Shown here in pieces: positions 32,821 through 43,759 of a stretch of DNA of 64,000 nucleotides (positions are counted from its first letter, which is position 1; every line of letters begins with the position of its first letter). The notes under the pieces were generated by a model that worked only from the letters and a program-made list of their open reading frames with translations, searched no databases and was not told the origin of the DNA. Both the position numbers and the translations under genes were made by a program. Origin of the DNA: Guyanagaster necrorhizus (taxonomy: Eukaryota; Basidiomycota; Agaricomycetes; Agaricales; Physalacriaceae); assembly GCF_019112545.1 (NCBI RefSeq), contig NW_025064889.1:1347893-1411892 (forward strand). The letters run 5' to 3'.

Positions 32821-33062
32821 ATCGCAGTGTGCCGCGGCAGTGGTGTCTAGGGAAAGTTTTGTGAGGTACATGTGGTGCAAACGCTTGAAACGGCAGACTC
32901 CCGGCAATAAAACTGCGGACCGAGAGCTCCGATCCGCGGTATGTTCCGCCTTCTTCACCGTTGTTTTCGTTTTGAAGCTTACATATCCTTAGGGCTTCGA
33001 CCCTCAAACCCACCTTGTCTACGGTAGTCCACTTTATTCAACGTTCACGACTTTAACTGGCC

Positions 33063-33141
33063 CTATCGGTTTCTACATGTGCCGCGTGACCATGCTTCTG
33101 AATTCGGTAATCCGTCGGAGAAGCTTTTATGATAACGATAA
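33063..33141. promoter_or_regulatory. Cluster of GATA-factor (HGATAR) motifs in a divergent promoter
   Basis: The region between the deaminase-like and transporter genes holds TGATAA (33,130-33,135) directly followed by CGATAA (33,136-33,141), plus CGATAG on the minus strand (33,063-33,068). HGATAR is the core bound by fungal nitrogen regulators of the AreA/NIT2/Gln3 type, and paired sites are typical of responsive promoters. Regulation by nitrogen status is an inference from the motif and the gene pair. Confidence 0.5.
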
Positions 33142-33224
33142 CGACTGTATACAATACTTAACGCCGCCACTTTTAACTCTTCAGAGTGCCTGTTCAATCG
33201 GTCTTCGCCCTTTTAGCTCCTGCC

Positions 33225-35033
33225 ATGGCCGACGCCACCTCAATCAAGTCTAAATCTGACGTCGAGTCCAATGTCTCTATCGACGCCGATCTGGCACGAA
33301 AGGTGCTACGGAAAATCGACTGGAGATTCTTGCCGATCATGTTCATCACGTACAATTTCAACTTCATTGACAAGACTATTCTTTCCAGTGCGTCTGTGTT
33401 CGGGCTCAAGACTGATACGGTACGCTGTTTGTTGTCTTTTCTGAAGGGCTATCACTGAAAAAAGAGTAGCATCTAGTGGGCCAGCAATACAGCTGGGTAT
33501 CCAGCGTCTTCTATTTTGGCTATCTCGGCTGGGCCTATCCTACGACGTATCTAATACAACGACTCCCTGTCGGTAAATACGTCTCGATCAACACCATAAT
33601 ATGGGGCACCCTAGTCGCGCTCACCGCTTCGTGCAAGAACTTTGGTGGTCTCATTACTGTTCGGTTTCTCCTGGGTGTGGCAGAGGCGACGATCACACCT
33701 GCGTTTGTGTACATCACGTCGATGTGGTACACGCGAGATGAGATTCCGATCAAAACTGGGGCGTGGTTCGCAGGAAACTCGTTCGGGGGCTTGGTGGCTT
33801 CGTTGGCAGCCTATGGGATCGGAAGGATCAAGGAACCCTTGTCTCCGTGGCAGTGGTTGTTCATCGTAAGTTGTTAATATCGAATACTGCATTCCTGGTG
33901 CTCATTGGCCGTTGTAAGATATTTGGTGTCGCTACAGGCTTGTGGGGAATCATTATCTTGTTAATTCTCCCGGATTCGATAGAGTCGTGTGGGTTTTTGA
34001 ACGAGGAAGAGAAGAAATGCGCACAGGATAGAGTTATTCTGGCTGGCACGGGCAAATCTTCAAAGGAGACGAGCCAGTGGAAGCGCGAGCAGGTCTTTGA
34101 GTGCTTTTTGGATCCAAAGACTTGGTTCTTCTTCGCAATATCTATATGCACCCAGGTACGCTCGTTCTTTTGCTCTGACGACATTTGCTGATGACTACTT
34201 GATAACAGATACCAAACTCCGGCACCCAAAACTTTGGTAATCTGGTGCTGGAAGTACGTAATTTTTCCCGTATCCTTAACGCATACTTAACATCGTCTCT
34301 CAGGGCTTCGGGTTCACTAACCTCCAGACGACTCTTGTCGGGTTACCTTCGTCTATAATAGCTTTTCTGACTATTCTTACAAGGTACAGTGTACATCTTC
34401 CATTAGCAACTTTTGCTTTTGCTGAATCGGGTCTATACATGTAGTGGCTGGATTGCAGGCCGTGTCCGTAACATCTCCACCTTATTGATAATTCCCATCG
34501 TTATTTGCCCCGTCGTTGGGAGCGCTCTCATATATTCCGATGTCAGCAATGGCATCAAGCTCTTCGGCTACTACCTCCTCTCTACGGGTAATGCCTTTTG
34601 CTTTTTTCCCTTCCACTACTAAACTTTTGCGCGGTACAGGTCCTGGTGCTCTTCCGCTCTCCATGTCTTTGATGTCTGCCAACTACAAAGGTGTGACCAA
34701 GAAGATGACAATGACGGCTCTGTTATTCATTGCGTATTGTACTGGAAACATGTATGTTCCTCTTCTAAACTTTCATGGCACATTCCTCTCATCGTTCTCA
34801 GTGCCGGTCCTCAGTTCTTCAAGTCCTCGGAATCGCCTCACTACCCGACAGCATTCCGGACGATTATGATATGTTACGCCTTGGTAGTCGTGGAAGCGCT
34901 GGGGCTAAGGTTTTATCTGAGTTGGGTGAATAGGATGAGGGATATTTCGGAGAAAGATAAAGACGTGAATGACGGAGAACTTGACGAGGATGTGACGGAT
35001 TTGAAGACTGTGGGGATGAGATACCGATTGTAA
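33225..35033 (+). CDS. MFS transporter, anion:cation symporter family (allantoate permease-like)
   Basis: Twelve-helix major facilitator of the ACS family (yeast Dal5/Tna1 type), which imports small organic anions such as allantoate, ureidosuccinate, nicotinate or dipeptides. Eight exons are inferred: 33,225-33,419, 33,470-33,865, 33,919-34,155, 34,209-34,253, 34,304-34,383, 34,445-34,587, 34,640-34,751 and 34,802-35,033 (479 aa). All introns are GT-AG, 50-61 nt, and restore one frame. Signatures: WRFLPIMFITYNFNFIDKTI in helix 1 (D-K in place of D-R), RFLLGVAEATITPAFVYIT in helix 4, GWIAGRVRN in the central loop and ANYKGVTKKMT in helix 10. The C terminus is acidic and hydrophilic. Substrate cannot be told from sequence. 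The neighbouring purine hydrolase suggests nitrogen scavenging. Confidence 0.88.
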
Positions 35034-35159
35034 GGTTAACTCTTTTTATGGTGTAACTTTCGGAGCTTCCGCTCGTGTTCTTGTGGTTTGCAGGGCTTTT
35101 CCTTGGTCAAAATGGAAAGTAATGAAATTTTTACGGTCTGAAAACTAGTACACGAGAGA

Positions 35160-35420
35160 GGATCCCCGTAATGTCGAGTTCAAGAAGCATTCGTCAAGAC
35201 CCTTTGCTTCCGATCACAGGAAGCAGCGAAGATGCAACATTTTCGCACCAGTCCCGAATGGTACCGTTCGTCTGAGCAGTATCCAAGGATCGGTCGGACC
35301 CCGCCGTCCACCATGGAAACGTGCCTGAAGATATCGAGGCGCCCTTCCAGAACAGGATTATAGCAAGAAATGCCGGTCTCTGCAAAATCCTCCCAACGAA
35401 ATCGCGTTGCTAGCATTTCT
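35160..35420. other. Possible upstream exon region, unresolved
   Basis: Plus-strand reading from ATG 35,171 gives a short hydrophilic frame broken by TGA near 35,275. It may be an upstream exon of the frame at 35,420 or its decayed continuation. No motif was recognised. Confidence 0.25.
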
Positions 35421-35989
35421 TGATCTGCTTCAATCTTATCATCCGTTCAGCGCTAAGGGACATCAAACGATGTCTGTATCATATCCTCGTTGCTTCGGCG
35501 CGTCTTGAAAATTCCCACTTAATTTATGAGCACCTACCTCCATTCTATCTTCTCCTGGCAAGAATATCTACTACTTCGCCACCTCTTGACCACTCGGGCG
35601 AGCCTTGCCATGCTTCGACCTCCTTCTCTTCCCTCATCGAGCAACATTTGATAAAATCTCTGTACGTAGGGTTACACTGTAGAAATCCCCACTTCGGAGC
35701 GGCCGTTATAGTCGCCCGCCCCGTCGCGTCTAGACATGTAGACGATGCGCGTGTCCTCTTCGAAGACTGGACATCGACCAAGCTCAGCTTCTACTCAAAA
35801 AGCCTCGATGACCTACATAATGATAGTTTCTTCTATCATGTGCTCTTGTTGAATGAAATCACGAGACACTTTGACTACCTGTACCGACCTCTTCATTGGA
35901 AACCATCCTCGAGCATCTCGCCAGCAAGGAATTGGCTTCAGCGTATCGAAAGCTCTTTGATGGCGCCGGTCAAGAACGTCCTCATCTGA
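35420..35989 (+). CDS. Hypothetical protein of unknown family (189 aa frame, possibly an internal exon)
   Basis: An open frame with balanced, coding-like composition, containing RCLYHILVASARLENSHLIY, HCRNPHFGAAVIVARPVASR and FFYHVLLLNEITRHFDYLYR. Near the end, a frame change at about 35,900 would read ILEHLASKELASAYRKLFDG instead of the given tail, suggesting an exon border or a frameshift. A second, badly decayed copy lies on the minus strand at 27,961-28,400, so it is a repeated family rather than chance. No known domain; it looks helical and soluble. The start is not secure. Confidence 0.45.
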   Translation: MICFNLIIRSALRDIKRCLYHILVASARLENSHLIYEHLPPFYLLLARISTTSPPLDHSGEPCHASTSFSSLIEQHLIKSLYVGLHCRNPHFGAAVIVARPVASRHVDDARVLFEDWTSTKLSFYSKSLDDLHNDSFFYHVLLLNEITRHFDYLYRPLHWKPSSSISPARNWLQRIESSLMAPVKNVLI

Positions 35990-36884
35990 AGGTGACTATG
36001 CTTTCTGATTCGATTCATCTTCTTTCATCTTACCGTGGCACAGGCCCACCCACCCACATCTTATAGGAATACTATTCAGTTACAGTAACTTCCTCGAATA
36101 TGAGTGCTCTCTTAACAGTTCTTGTCGGACCCTTGTTGCAGTTTTCCGACCTTCTTCAAGAGATTCACGTCACCCGTTCAAATAACTCCCTGCTGATTTC
36201 ATTCTCACTAAATGACTTTGGCAATTTATGCTGACCTCGGTGACATTCCGCGTGAAATGGAGTTTTGTCAATCGGCCGTTTGATTTCTCTGAAATTAATG
36301 ACCACTCACTCTCATCTGATGTTTACACAGTACACTCGTTGGCTCGATAAGCAATGGCACTACATGTTATACCTTCATTCTAGCCAACTGCTATCAGAGA
36401 ACAGCTCACAGAAACTTCAAGCGATGGGCCTTGAAGAAAATGCTATAGTATTTCCATCTCAGTCAGCTTTTTTCTTTGCATCCTGAAGGCATCTTGGCAC
36501 AGCGCCTAAAACGAGTTGGCATCTATTTGAGGCTTAAGCTTACAGTCCGTAACTGCGTAAGACTAAGATGTTCTTGATTGACATCGAAGTCGCAGATGCG
36601 ACGAGAAGGCGGTTAAGCGCCAGGCATCAAAGCTAAGTAATTTATGCGAACGAAGTCCAGGACTAAAATTGCTTCCATTCCTTTCCATTCGTTGTGCAGA
36701 CTTGGTCTAGTACTATTATTGAAAGAAGTTAGCTTGCTTATCTATCCTTATTTCTAGTTTAAATCTTGTCGTTTATCGTTTTCACCTCAACCACCGCACT
36801 CCTCCACTCAAGTCGCAACGTTCAAAATACGATCATCTTATACCCTCCTCTTTTTTGACGACCAACCATCATCTTTGCTTTTCT
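35990..36884. other. Intergenic stretch without a recognisable gene
   Basis: Only short frames occur (such as 36,265-36,486). The right part should include the 3' region of the coiled-coil gene on the minus strand. Confidence 0.45.
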
Positions 36885-37594
36885 TCAACACTGTCCCATA
36901 CTACCAGTAGTCTCCCGCGACACGATTTCCGCTAGCTGAACCTCCAGCTCGGAATTGTTGGTACGCAAGTCAGCGATGGTTTTCACGAGATGTGCAATCT
37001 CCTGCTCCAGCGTAGCAATTCGGGACAGTTGCAAGTTTCTCTCCTGCTCCAGGATACTAATCTTGGACTGCAGCTGTCCATAGAAAGCTGCATAAACAGA
37101 CTTGACACGTTGCATCGGTCCGTTGGCGATGGGCTCCTCACGCTGAGGCTCGGACTCTGAATCAAGGTCAGCACGCTTGCGCTTTCCCAGATTATGTGGT
37201 GTCAAAGCCATACCGTTCATGATGTTGGCCTCATCGTTTTCGTTATATTGTATTTCCTGGAAATTGCGCTTTAGAGTACAGCGGTAAATTTCAGTAGAAA
37301 TCTCACCTCGCCCTGGGGCTTATTGGCTCCATAGGTCTGTGGCCCACACCTCTTTTGCTGAGGGCGTTGCTCCTCGGCAAATCTCTTGGCATCCATCGTG
37401 GCTTTTTTGCACTTTCTGCGAACGTGGTTTCGGTCTACTGTCTGAGGGCTCTGGCGGGGGAAGTCTTTGATCGTCAATTGATTTTTGGGTTTCATGTAGA
37501 AGTCGAAAGGCCTGCTGTAAGAATTAGAATGGGGATTAGGAACGTTCATCGCCGATGGCCTATTGTCGGGGACAGCGACTGAGCTTGTGTACAA
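36885..37594 (-). CDS. Hypothetical nuclear-type coiled-coil protein
   Basis: Two exons on the minus strand: 37,594-37,307 and 37,256-36,885, with a 50-nt GT-AG intron (219 aa). The N-terminal half is hydrophilic and basic (NHVRRKCKKATMDAKRFAEE). The second half has a nuclear-localisation-like GKRKRADLD and then a heptad-patterned coiled coil of about 65 residues (LQSKISILEQERNLQLSRIA onward to VQLAEIVSR). The basic-region-plus-coil outline recalls bZIP-like proteins, but the basic region is far from the coil and lacks the Asn-x7-Arg signature, so I do not call it a bZIP. A second intron near 37,510 (TTCTTACAG acceptor) is possible and would shorten the N terminus. Function unknown. Confidence 0.55.
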
Positions 37595-37959
37595 GTCTAG
37601 AAGATGGTGGTGTGAGGCGGCATTCCAAAGAGAAAAAATGGGACCTACTTATAGCGATAAACAGTATTCCGTCGAGTCTCCGTTGCAAGGGAACCTTGTG
37701 GTGCTCTGCAGAAGTCAACAGAAAAAAATGAAGGCCTGTCCAATAGTATTTTCTTTCCACGCAGTTTCATTTTGGGATATGACATAATATACAAGAAAAT
37801 CAGAAGCACAGCGGCATTGAATCATTGAATCAAAGAAGACATACAAAAGCACAATTCGCGTACATTTGGGAAACAGCCATTGCCTCCCACAGGACAGACA
37901 TAGATGACGAAAGATATCCATAGTGGCGATAATACACAGAAACGAGACACTAATAAGCA

Positions 37960-39750
37960 TCAAAGAGGCTCAACCTTTCGAATACACCTCGGTTGCGGCC
38001 TCTCCCAATCTTTACGTGGCCCAAAGAAAGGCCATGTCGGAAGATAGCAATGTTCCTGGCGCACGAAATATATCGTCAGCCCATAGAAACCCGATCAGAC
38101 AGAAGACCATAATATACCTCAAAGGCGCATGCAGGCCGACACATTACCCACACATTCCAGTCTAACCAGTCCATCAAGACATTGATATCATGCTTCCATG
38201 ATTCTAGTAGCGAACCAAACGGACTAACGGGGGAGCTGTACTTTTCCAGTCCCGCCGAAATACCCTGAACCCACATCCGTGTGACCACACGACAGATCTC
38301 ACGGTTAGTTTCACTCAATGCCTGGAAAATCAACCGTTCTGAGTACGTTAATCGTGCAGACAACAGTGGCACCTCGATATACGACGTGTGTGTTGTTGTA
38401 CACAGCCTAAAGATCGGTGCTGCCCAAGAGTAGTCATCCTGGCCCGCACTGGGACTAAGCGAGTGCAAGATGTAGGGCTGGAGCATGATCTCGACCTGCG
38501 CATACACCAATTTCGTCGTTGTTGGGGTGTCGTGCTCGGTCGAATTGAGTAGATACCTGACCATATCCAGCCTCTCCGCGTACCGATCAACGATAACATG
38601 TATCAGAGTCATCCAATCAATCCCAGAACTCCCTCCCTGTGGTTTCCTCAGCTCAGACTCCAAGCTCGACAGAACGGCTTTGATGTCCTTATCACTGATG
38701 CCTGCAATACGATAGTCCCAGCGTTCTTGATTAAAACGATGGGGGATCAGACTTGGTACAAGAGACGTATCGTAGAATGATATCAGACGGGAGAGATCAA
38801 GGTGGATGCGTGTGTCTCCTGGGTAACGATTGTGCCATGAGCTCGATTGGACGACGGTATCCCAGCCCATCGAGGATACATTGGAAGGAGGAAACGGATT
38901 TCTCCCAGGCGGACGACGTGGTGGACCACCAGGACCTCGGCCATGGGAAACAAGGTTGAGGAAAGAGGCAACTTGTACACCTTCCGTGAAATCGCAGAGC
39001 ATGATTTCGCTTGAAAGGCGCTTTGAATGCGAGGAAGATCTGAAGAGCAAAAACGAGCGCTTACAAGTCCTCTTCCATTCTTGGATACAGAATCACTCAG
39101 TCTTCTCGTAGCTAAAAGTATTCAAACAGACACACCTAACAAATCCGTCCAGGGAGAACTGCTGTCCCCACATACACAAATCTTGAAGCCGCTTGCGTTC
39201 ACTGCCAGTCCATTCCGGTACAATCCTTCCCCAGGCAACAATGTCTTGACTATCCATCGGGCCATCCCTAATCTTCACTGCGCTAGCTCCATCGAAGTAC
39301 AGAACATTCAAAGGCCGTGTCGTAACAAGAGTGAGTTGCCAGCACCCAACATCTGATCCTCCTCGGCAGAATCGATACGCATGCTCTGGGTCTGTAGACG
39401 TCCACTGAGGCTCGGCAGGAAGATTAGAGTCGCCGCGTCCATGGTATAAGAGGGTTCCAACTGGAACAAGGCCAGGAACTATGTTGTGTCCTAAAGAAAT
39501 AGGTACGTTTCAATTGAAACAGATGCTACATTCATGAAGACTTACCATTACGATAGCGAGAGTTAGGCCAATGTTGTAGCAAGGCACTAACAGTATCGAA
39601 TATCAAATGGCCGGTGTTGTTGATGCTGGGCTTTGCGTTAAAATCCCATTCCTCGGACGGAGAACTGGCATAGTTGAAACGAGTTTGGGATGGTTGTCCT
39701 GTAGCTGTAAGAGCAAGAAGGTTTAATAAGTAAACAATTCGCCAGGCCAT
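37960..39750 (-). CDS. Conserved fungal secreted or membrane-anchored protein of unknown function
   Basis: Four exons on the minus strand: 39,750-39,546, 39,490-39,136, 39,039-38,118 and 38,055-37,960, giving 525 aa in one frame. Introns are 55, 96 and 62 nt, all GT-AG. The N terminus looks like a signal peptide (MAWRIVYLLNLLALTATGQ). It follows a pattern I know from many uncharacterised asco- and basidiomycete proteins: HNIVPGLVPVGTLLYHGR, then NVLYFDGASAVK and DIVAWGR, then LCDFTEGVQVASFLNL, GGPPRRPPG, a SWHNRYPGDTRIHLDLSRLI segment, and a C-terminal CYLPTWPFFGP. Conserved Asp, His and Cys residues suggest an extracellular or lumenal enzyme or binding protein, but no reaction is known to me. 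The third-exon acceptor (39,040) is the least certain boundary. Confidence 0.75.
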
Positions 39751-40699
39751 GGACGAAGCAGACAAACAGCCAAAGCTGCGGGAAGTGCTGCGGATTTCGC
39801 GTTCCAATCACGGCAGCTGCACCGCTCCTTCCGTACAAATCTTCTCGAACTTGCCAGCCAGTAGAGTGCTTCGCGGCTGCACTGAGCGGGTATATGCGCT
39901 GTATCAGTCCCGCAACGTCAAAAAAAGCCTGCAGGGACAAAAGATGGGTCAACTTAGTACTGCAATACATATATCTAGAAGGTAATCGCGTTTTGGATAT
40001 TGCTTCGGTCGTTTATATGGTATGGCGAGTGACCCAGATGCAACGACGAGTCGAAGGAGACAGCCTGCTTAGTGAGTCACCTGGTTCGGGATACCTAAAG
40101 ATGACGCCATCGATGCGGCGACATTATTGTAAAAGGATCCGCCTGACTTGTCACTACTGTTGCTGAACGAGGCGAAAGTGGGAGGACAGTAGGAGAGGAG
40201 GAGAGCACCATGGTGAGTGCCTGACTCGGACTTTGTAACTCCGGTTCTTCCTTACGACAGAAATTCTGGTCCATCTCGACGGCGGTGACTATCTAGCACT
40301 TGAACTTTGGCTGACGACGCACAGCGACAAATCACCGAACAACGGGGACCCAGATGCATATTCTTCGAGTTCGTCGAACCCTAACAGCTGTTGGAGATCC
40401 GTATGGTCCTCGAACTATGCGACTCCTCAATATCTGTCAGTACATGTCTAGTACCGGCAATAGTAATAGCGAGACAGACCCAGCTATCAAATTTTTTGAG
40501 GCTCAGGCTGCCTCAAGGCCTCTTGGAATTGTCACTGCCTTTGCACGCATAACCTTCTGATCCTGCAGGTCGCACAAACTTGGTTACTAGTCGAAACGGA
40601 AAGGCGACTTCTTCCTGTGTCCGCCATAAGTCCTCATACTCTCCCTCCCATCAGAGCGTTCGTAACGCCAGTATCCCCCTCAGGTCAGAACCACCATAG
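39751..40699. other. Intergenic stretch without a recognisable gene
   Basis: It contains the upstream region of the conserved secreted-protein gene and short frames only. Nothing could be assigned. Confidence 0.45.
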
Positions 40700-40704
40700 C
40701 TCCC

Positions 40705-40921
40705 TGTTGGAAATCCTCGGTGTTGCGCAGGGTAGACTCCAGGCTGGTAAGGCCAGATGGTATGAACTTATTATTCTGCAGCTCCTACAGAGCTCGTATT
40801 TATACTCTCCAGGCTTGTATCTAGAATTTATTACAACTTTCTCTTTCTCTCGGGCTTACTCATCAACTCTCGGCATGATGCCGGATTGCCCTTTCTAGAA
40901 CTTTCCAGCAAAATCCCAACA
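40705..40921 (-). repeat. Solo Copia LTR (217 bp) with CTCCC target duplication
   Basis: Exactly 217 bp, TGTTGGAAAT...AAATCCCAACA on the plus strand, which is the reverse complement of the LTRs at 61,049 and 61,881. It is flanked by perfect CTCCC repeats (40,700-40,704 and 40,922-40,926). No internal element sequence is present, so it is a solo LTR left by recombination. It keeps several CpG sites (in ACCGAG, TGCGCA and GCCGAG contexts) that are TpG in the 61-kb copies. Confidence 0.93.
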
Positions 40922-41664
40922 CTCCCGTTCTGTATCTTCTGGCTCTACAGTCATCAATTTGCCTCTGTTAGGCGACATCAAAGAGCCCACCCGTCAAGAT
41001 GCAACTTCAACCAGTCGACAACGATCTATATATCACTCGCAGGACGCTGATAACTGATGGAGAATCTCTGGTTTCTCCTGTAAATGTCTCTTTGTCTAAA
41101 GTCCTTAGTGTGTCTTCAGAGGGCTGCTCCGAGCCGAAGCATGAGAGTCATTTGGCGGCTGCTCATGGGAAGGCCAAGGATGCTTAGAACTATCGACTGT
41201 AAACGAATACGCTAGACAGCTACTTAGGTATACTTTCCTTTCTTTGACGTTGTAGATTTTCCTCATCAGTCTATGTCTATACAGGAGTACCCCGTTATCA
41301 CCTAGTCTAAGGCTAGGTTTGACTGTTTCCGCTATGTAAATTCAAATGATACCACTGTTTTTAATCACTTACAAATTAAAACTTTGAGACGAATAGTACG
41401 TGCTTTGTGCCTAAGGAGAATCCCACTCTTGAATGGGGTTTTGTTCGGGACTCATCCAAATGTTTAATTGGGTGACGGATATGTTATCTGGTCCGGTCCG
41501 ATCCTGCTGCGCAGCCACTCAAACCTGAAAGGAATTCTCTTTGTCTTCCCACTTCTTGTCCTTTGCTCCCCGTACCGACTCACTACCATCTGGTAATCTT
41601 CTTGAGAGCCTAAATTGCTCAACGTCGTGCTATAAACCTGCCGGTAACCGAATTCGGTAGACAG

Positions 41665-43600
41665 TTGCTTGTGTCTTCTCTGTTGCGCATCAGTTACCAG
41701 GAATTGACCAAGTTTTTTTTTTCATGCTCATATCCGGCTATAATGCAACTTTCTCGCGTTCCTCTTGAAGAAATACTGGCTAAAAATGATTGGATATTGA
41801 CCTTCACTCATCCCCCTGATGTCTTCTGCGCACTAATGATGCGCCATCTGTTGAAGTATTGCGCCCTCCAAGCTAGCGTCGTTAGAACCTTACATAATCG
41901 TAGCTACCAAATACTGGAGATCGAGGTCAACGCTCCTCAGCCTTTGACTCTCATCTCCGGTGGCACATACTCACTGCGCTAATAACCCGCTCACAACACC
42001 ATCATCTCTACAGTCCACTCAGCTGAAGGCATCCCTAGACGGCTTCAAGGTACCTCTCATTGAACTGCAGAGCGACCTTGATTTTCTCTGTAACGCTGTT
42101 GTATTGCTAGAGACTCGGATGTCGCAGTCATTTAAACATGACTGTGAGACAGCATTATCTCCAGCCCGTCGCATCCCTACGGAGGTCCTGGCAGAGATTT
42201 TACGCCGTTCGTAGACAACTCCTAGTCTCCTGGACATGAGAAGATGTTATAATTCACAGCATGGACCTTGGATACTTGCCATGTGTGCAACTTGTGGTGG
42301 AGTGTCATTGAAACACTCTACCCAGAGCTATGGTCTACAGTGTGCATTCCAACTCTCACCCCGCCCAATCGTCCTGAGGACGAAGAGCTAGAAAGACTCC
42401 GTCGAGTCCTTGAGCACAGTCGAAATCATTCTCTCAGTTCTACGTTCCATAATGATGTGCATTTTCGGAGATGTTCAGATTCGCTGATGGAGTAGTGTTT
42501 CAATATCATGGTCGCTGTCTAGAAACGATGGAGAGTGATAGAAATTATAAATCCTCCATTCCTTCTACGACTTTCACTCATGCGTGGAAAGATTGATTGG
42601 CCTAGGGAGATACACTTCTGCTTCACCTGCCATTTTGGCGACCCGCCGTCTGGAGACATTCACGCTTGCCCCGAAACTAGAAATTCTGCATCTGGAAGGC
42701 ATGCACCCAGATTCTAACATCCGTTTCCCAACCACCAATCCTATCTCCTTCGCTGACAACAGAAAATTCTATGGCGACAGATTGACCTCCGAATACCTGG
42801 ATGTTGTAAAATCGGCTGCAAAACTGCGTTCATTTTCGTACATTGATTACGGCTGTGGGCCCTTCCCAATATCAGCGTCACTTGGCCTTATGTGCATTAC
42901 CAGTTCAACCCTCGAGGAGCTTTCCACATCTTCATCGAAATTTATGCACAGCATGGAACTCCTGGCACTGATAGAGTTCACCTTAAGTAGGGGCCGGGCT
43001 AAGGGCAGAGATGCACTTCCACCGCTCCATGAGATGCTTGTTCATCCGTAATATTCGTTGATACGATTAACTCTCAAAAATGCAGGCCTGGATGAGAACC
43101 TTCTGCCCATCTTGCGGCTCACACCTCATCTATAAAACTTTGCTATTCAGCTTGATGAGTGGGCGGAGCATTATGACCCTGTAATGCTATCTGTGATGGC
43201 TCAAATGCAGGAGCTAAGTAAGTGGAAGGGTCACAGCAGCACCTCCTGGTCCCTTCTCTCTGATGACTTTACATTCATTTAGGACAAGTCTCTTTCACTA
43301 CACTCTCTTTCCTCGACTGGGATTTTGTCGAGATGATAGTGGCATGAATGCCCAAGGAGGACGGTGGGCCAGGTTGTAAAAAACTTTACTTAGTTGTTAT
43401 TGGTGAACAGTGGGTCTGTGATCTGGACGGTGAAAGAATCTTTTCTGCATGTTGGAGGAAGAAGGGTCTTGAACTGGAACTTCTTGATCTGTGCCACACT
43501 GAGGATAATTCAACTGACGAGCCCTCTTGACGAATACTCTGTGACTGCATCATTGCACATGCTCGAAGTTCATTCAAAGGGATCCTCGCCTAGGTGCGTT
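41665..43600 (+). pseudogene. F-box/LRR-like protein, multiply disrupted
   Basis: In order on the plus strand: a leading piece with WILTFTHPPDV (41,790-41,822), a coiled F-box head (LKASLDGFKVPLIELQSDLD, 42,020-42,080), the F-box start SPARRIPTEVLAEILRRS (42,157-42,210) ending in TAG, then a continuing F-box part in another frame (ILAMCATCGG or CNLWWSVIETLYPELW, 42,270-42,340). After that come leucine-rich, beta-strand-like segments (LRSFSYIDYG, LEELSTSS, LTLKNAGLDENLLPILRLT) as usual in these receptors. At least four frameshifts or stops separate the parts. It would have been an SCF ubiquitin-ligase substrate receptor. The head resembles the fragment at 29.4 kb. Confidence 0.65.
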
Positions 43601-43759
43601 TGATGCCTACTCGTCCAACAAAGCCTCTTGTATGGTGAAACATTGCTCTCGCAGGATATGCCAGTAATATTAGACCAGAAGTTAAGGCAAAGAAAATTAA
43701 ACGAGAAAGGATTACTGAAGATTACACTCTAAAATACCCTAAGGCTTTCTCTTTCACAT

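Noticed and set aside
32214..32864. 216-aa plus-strand frame overlapping the deaminase-like gene
   Set aside because: It is an antisense shadow of a well-supported coding frame, with Arg/Ser/Pro-rich low-information content.
36885..37594. bZIP transcription factor
   Set aside because: It has a coiled coil and a basic stretch, but they are not contiguous and the bZIP Asn-x7-Arg signature is absent.
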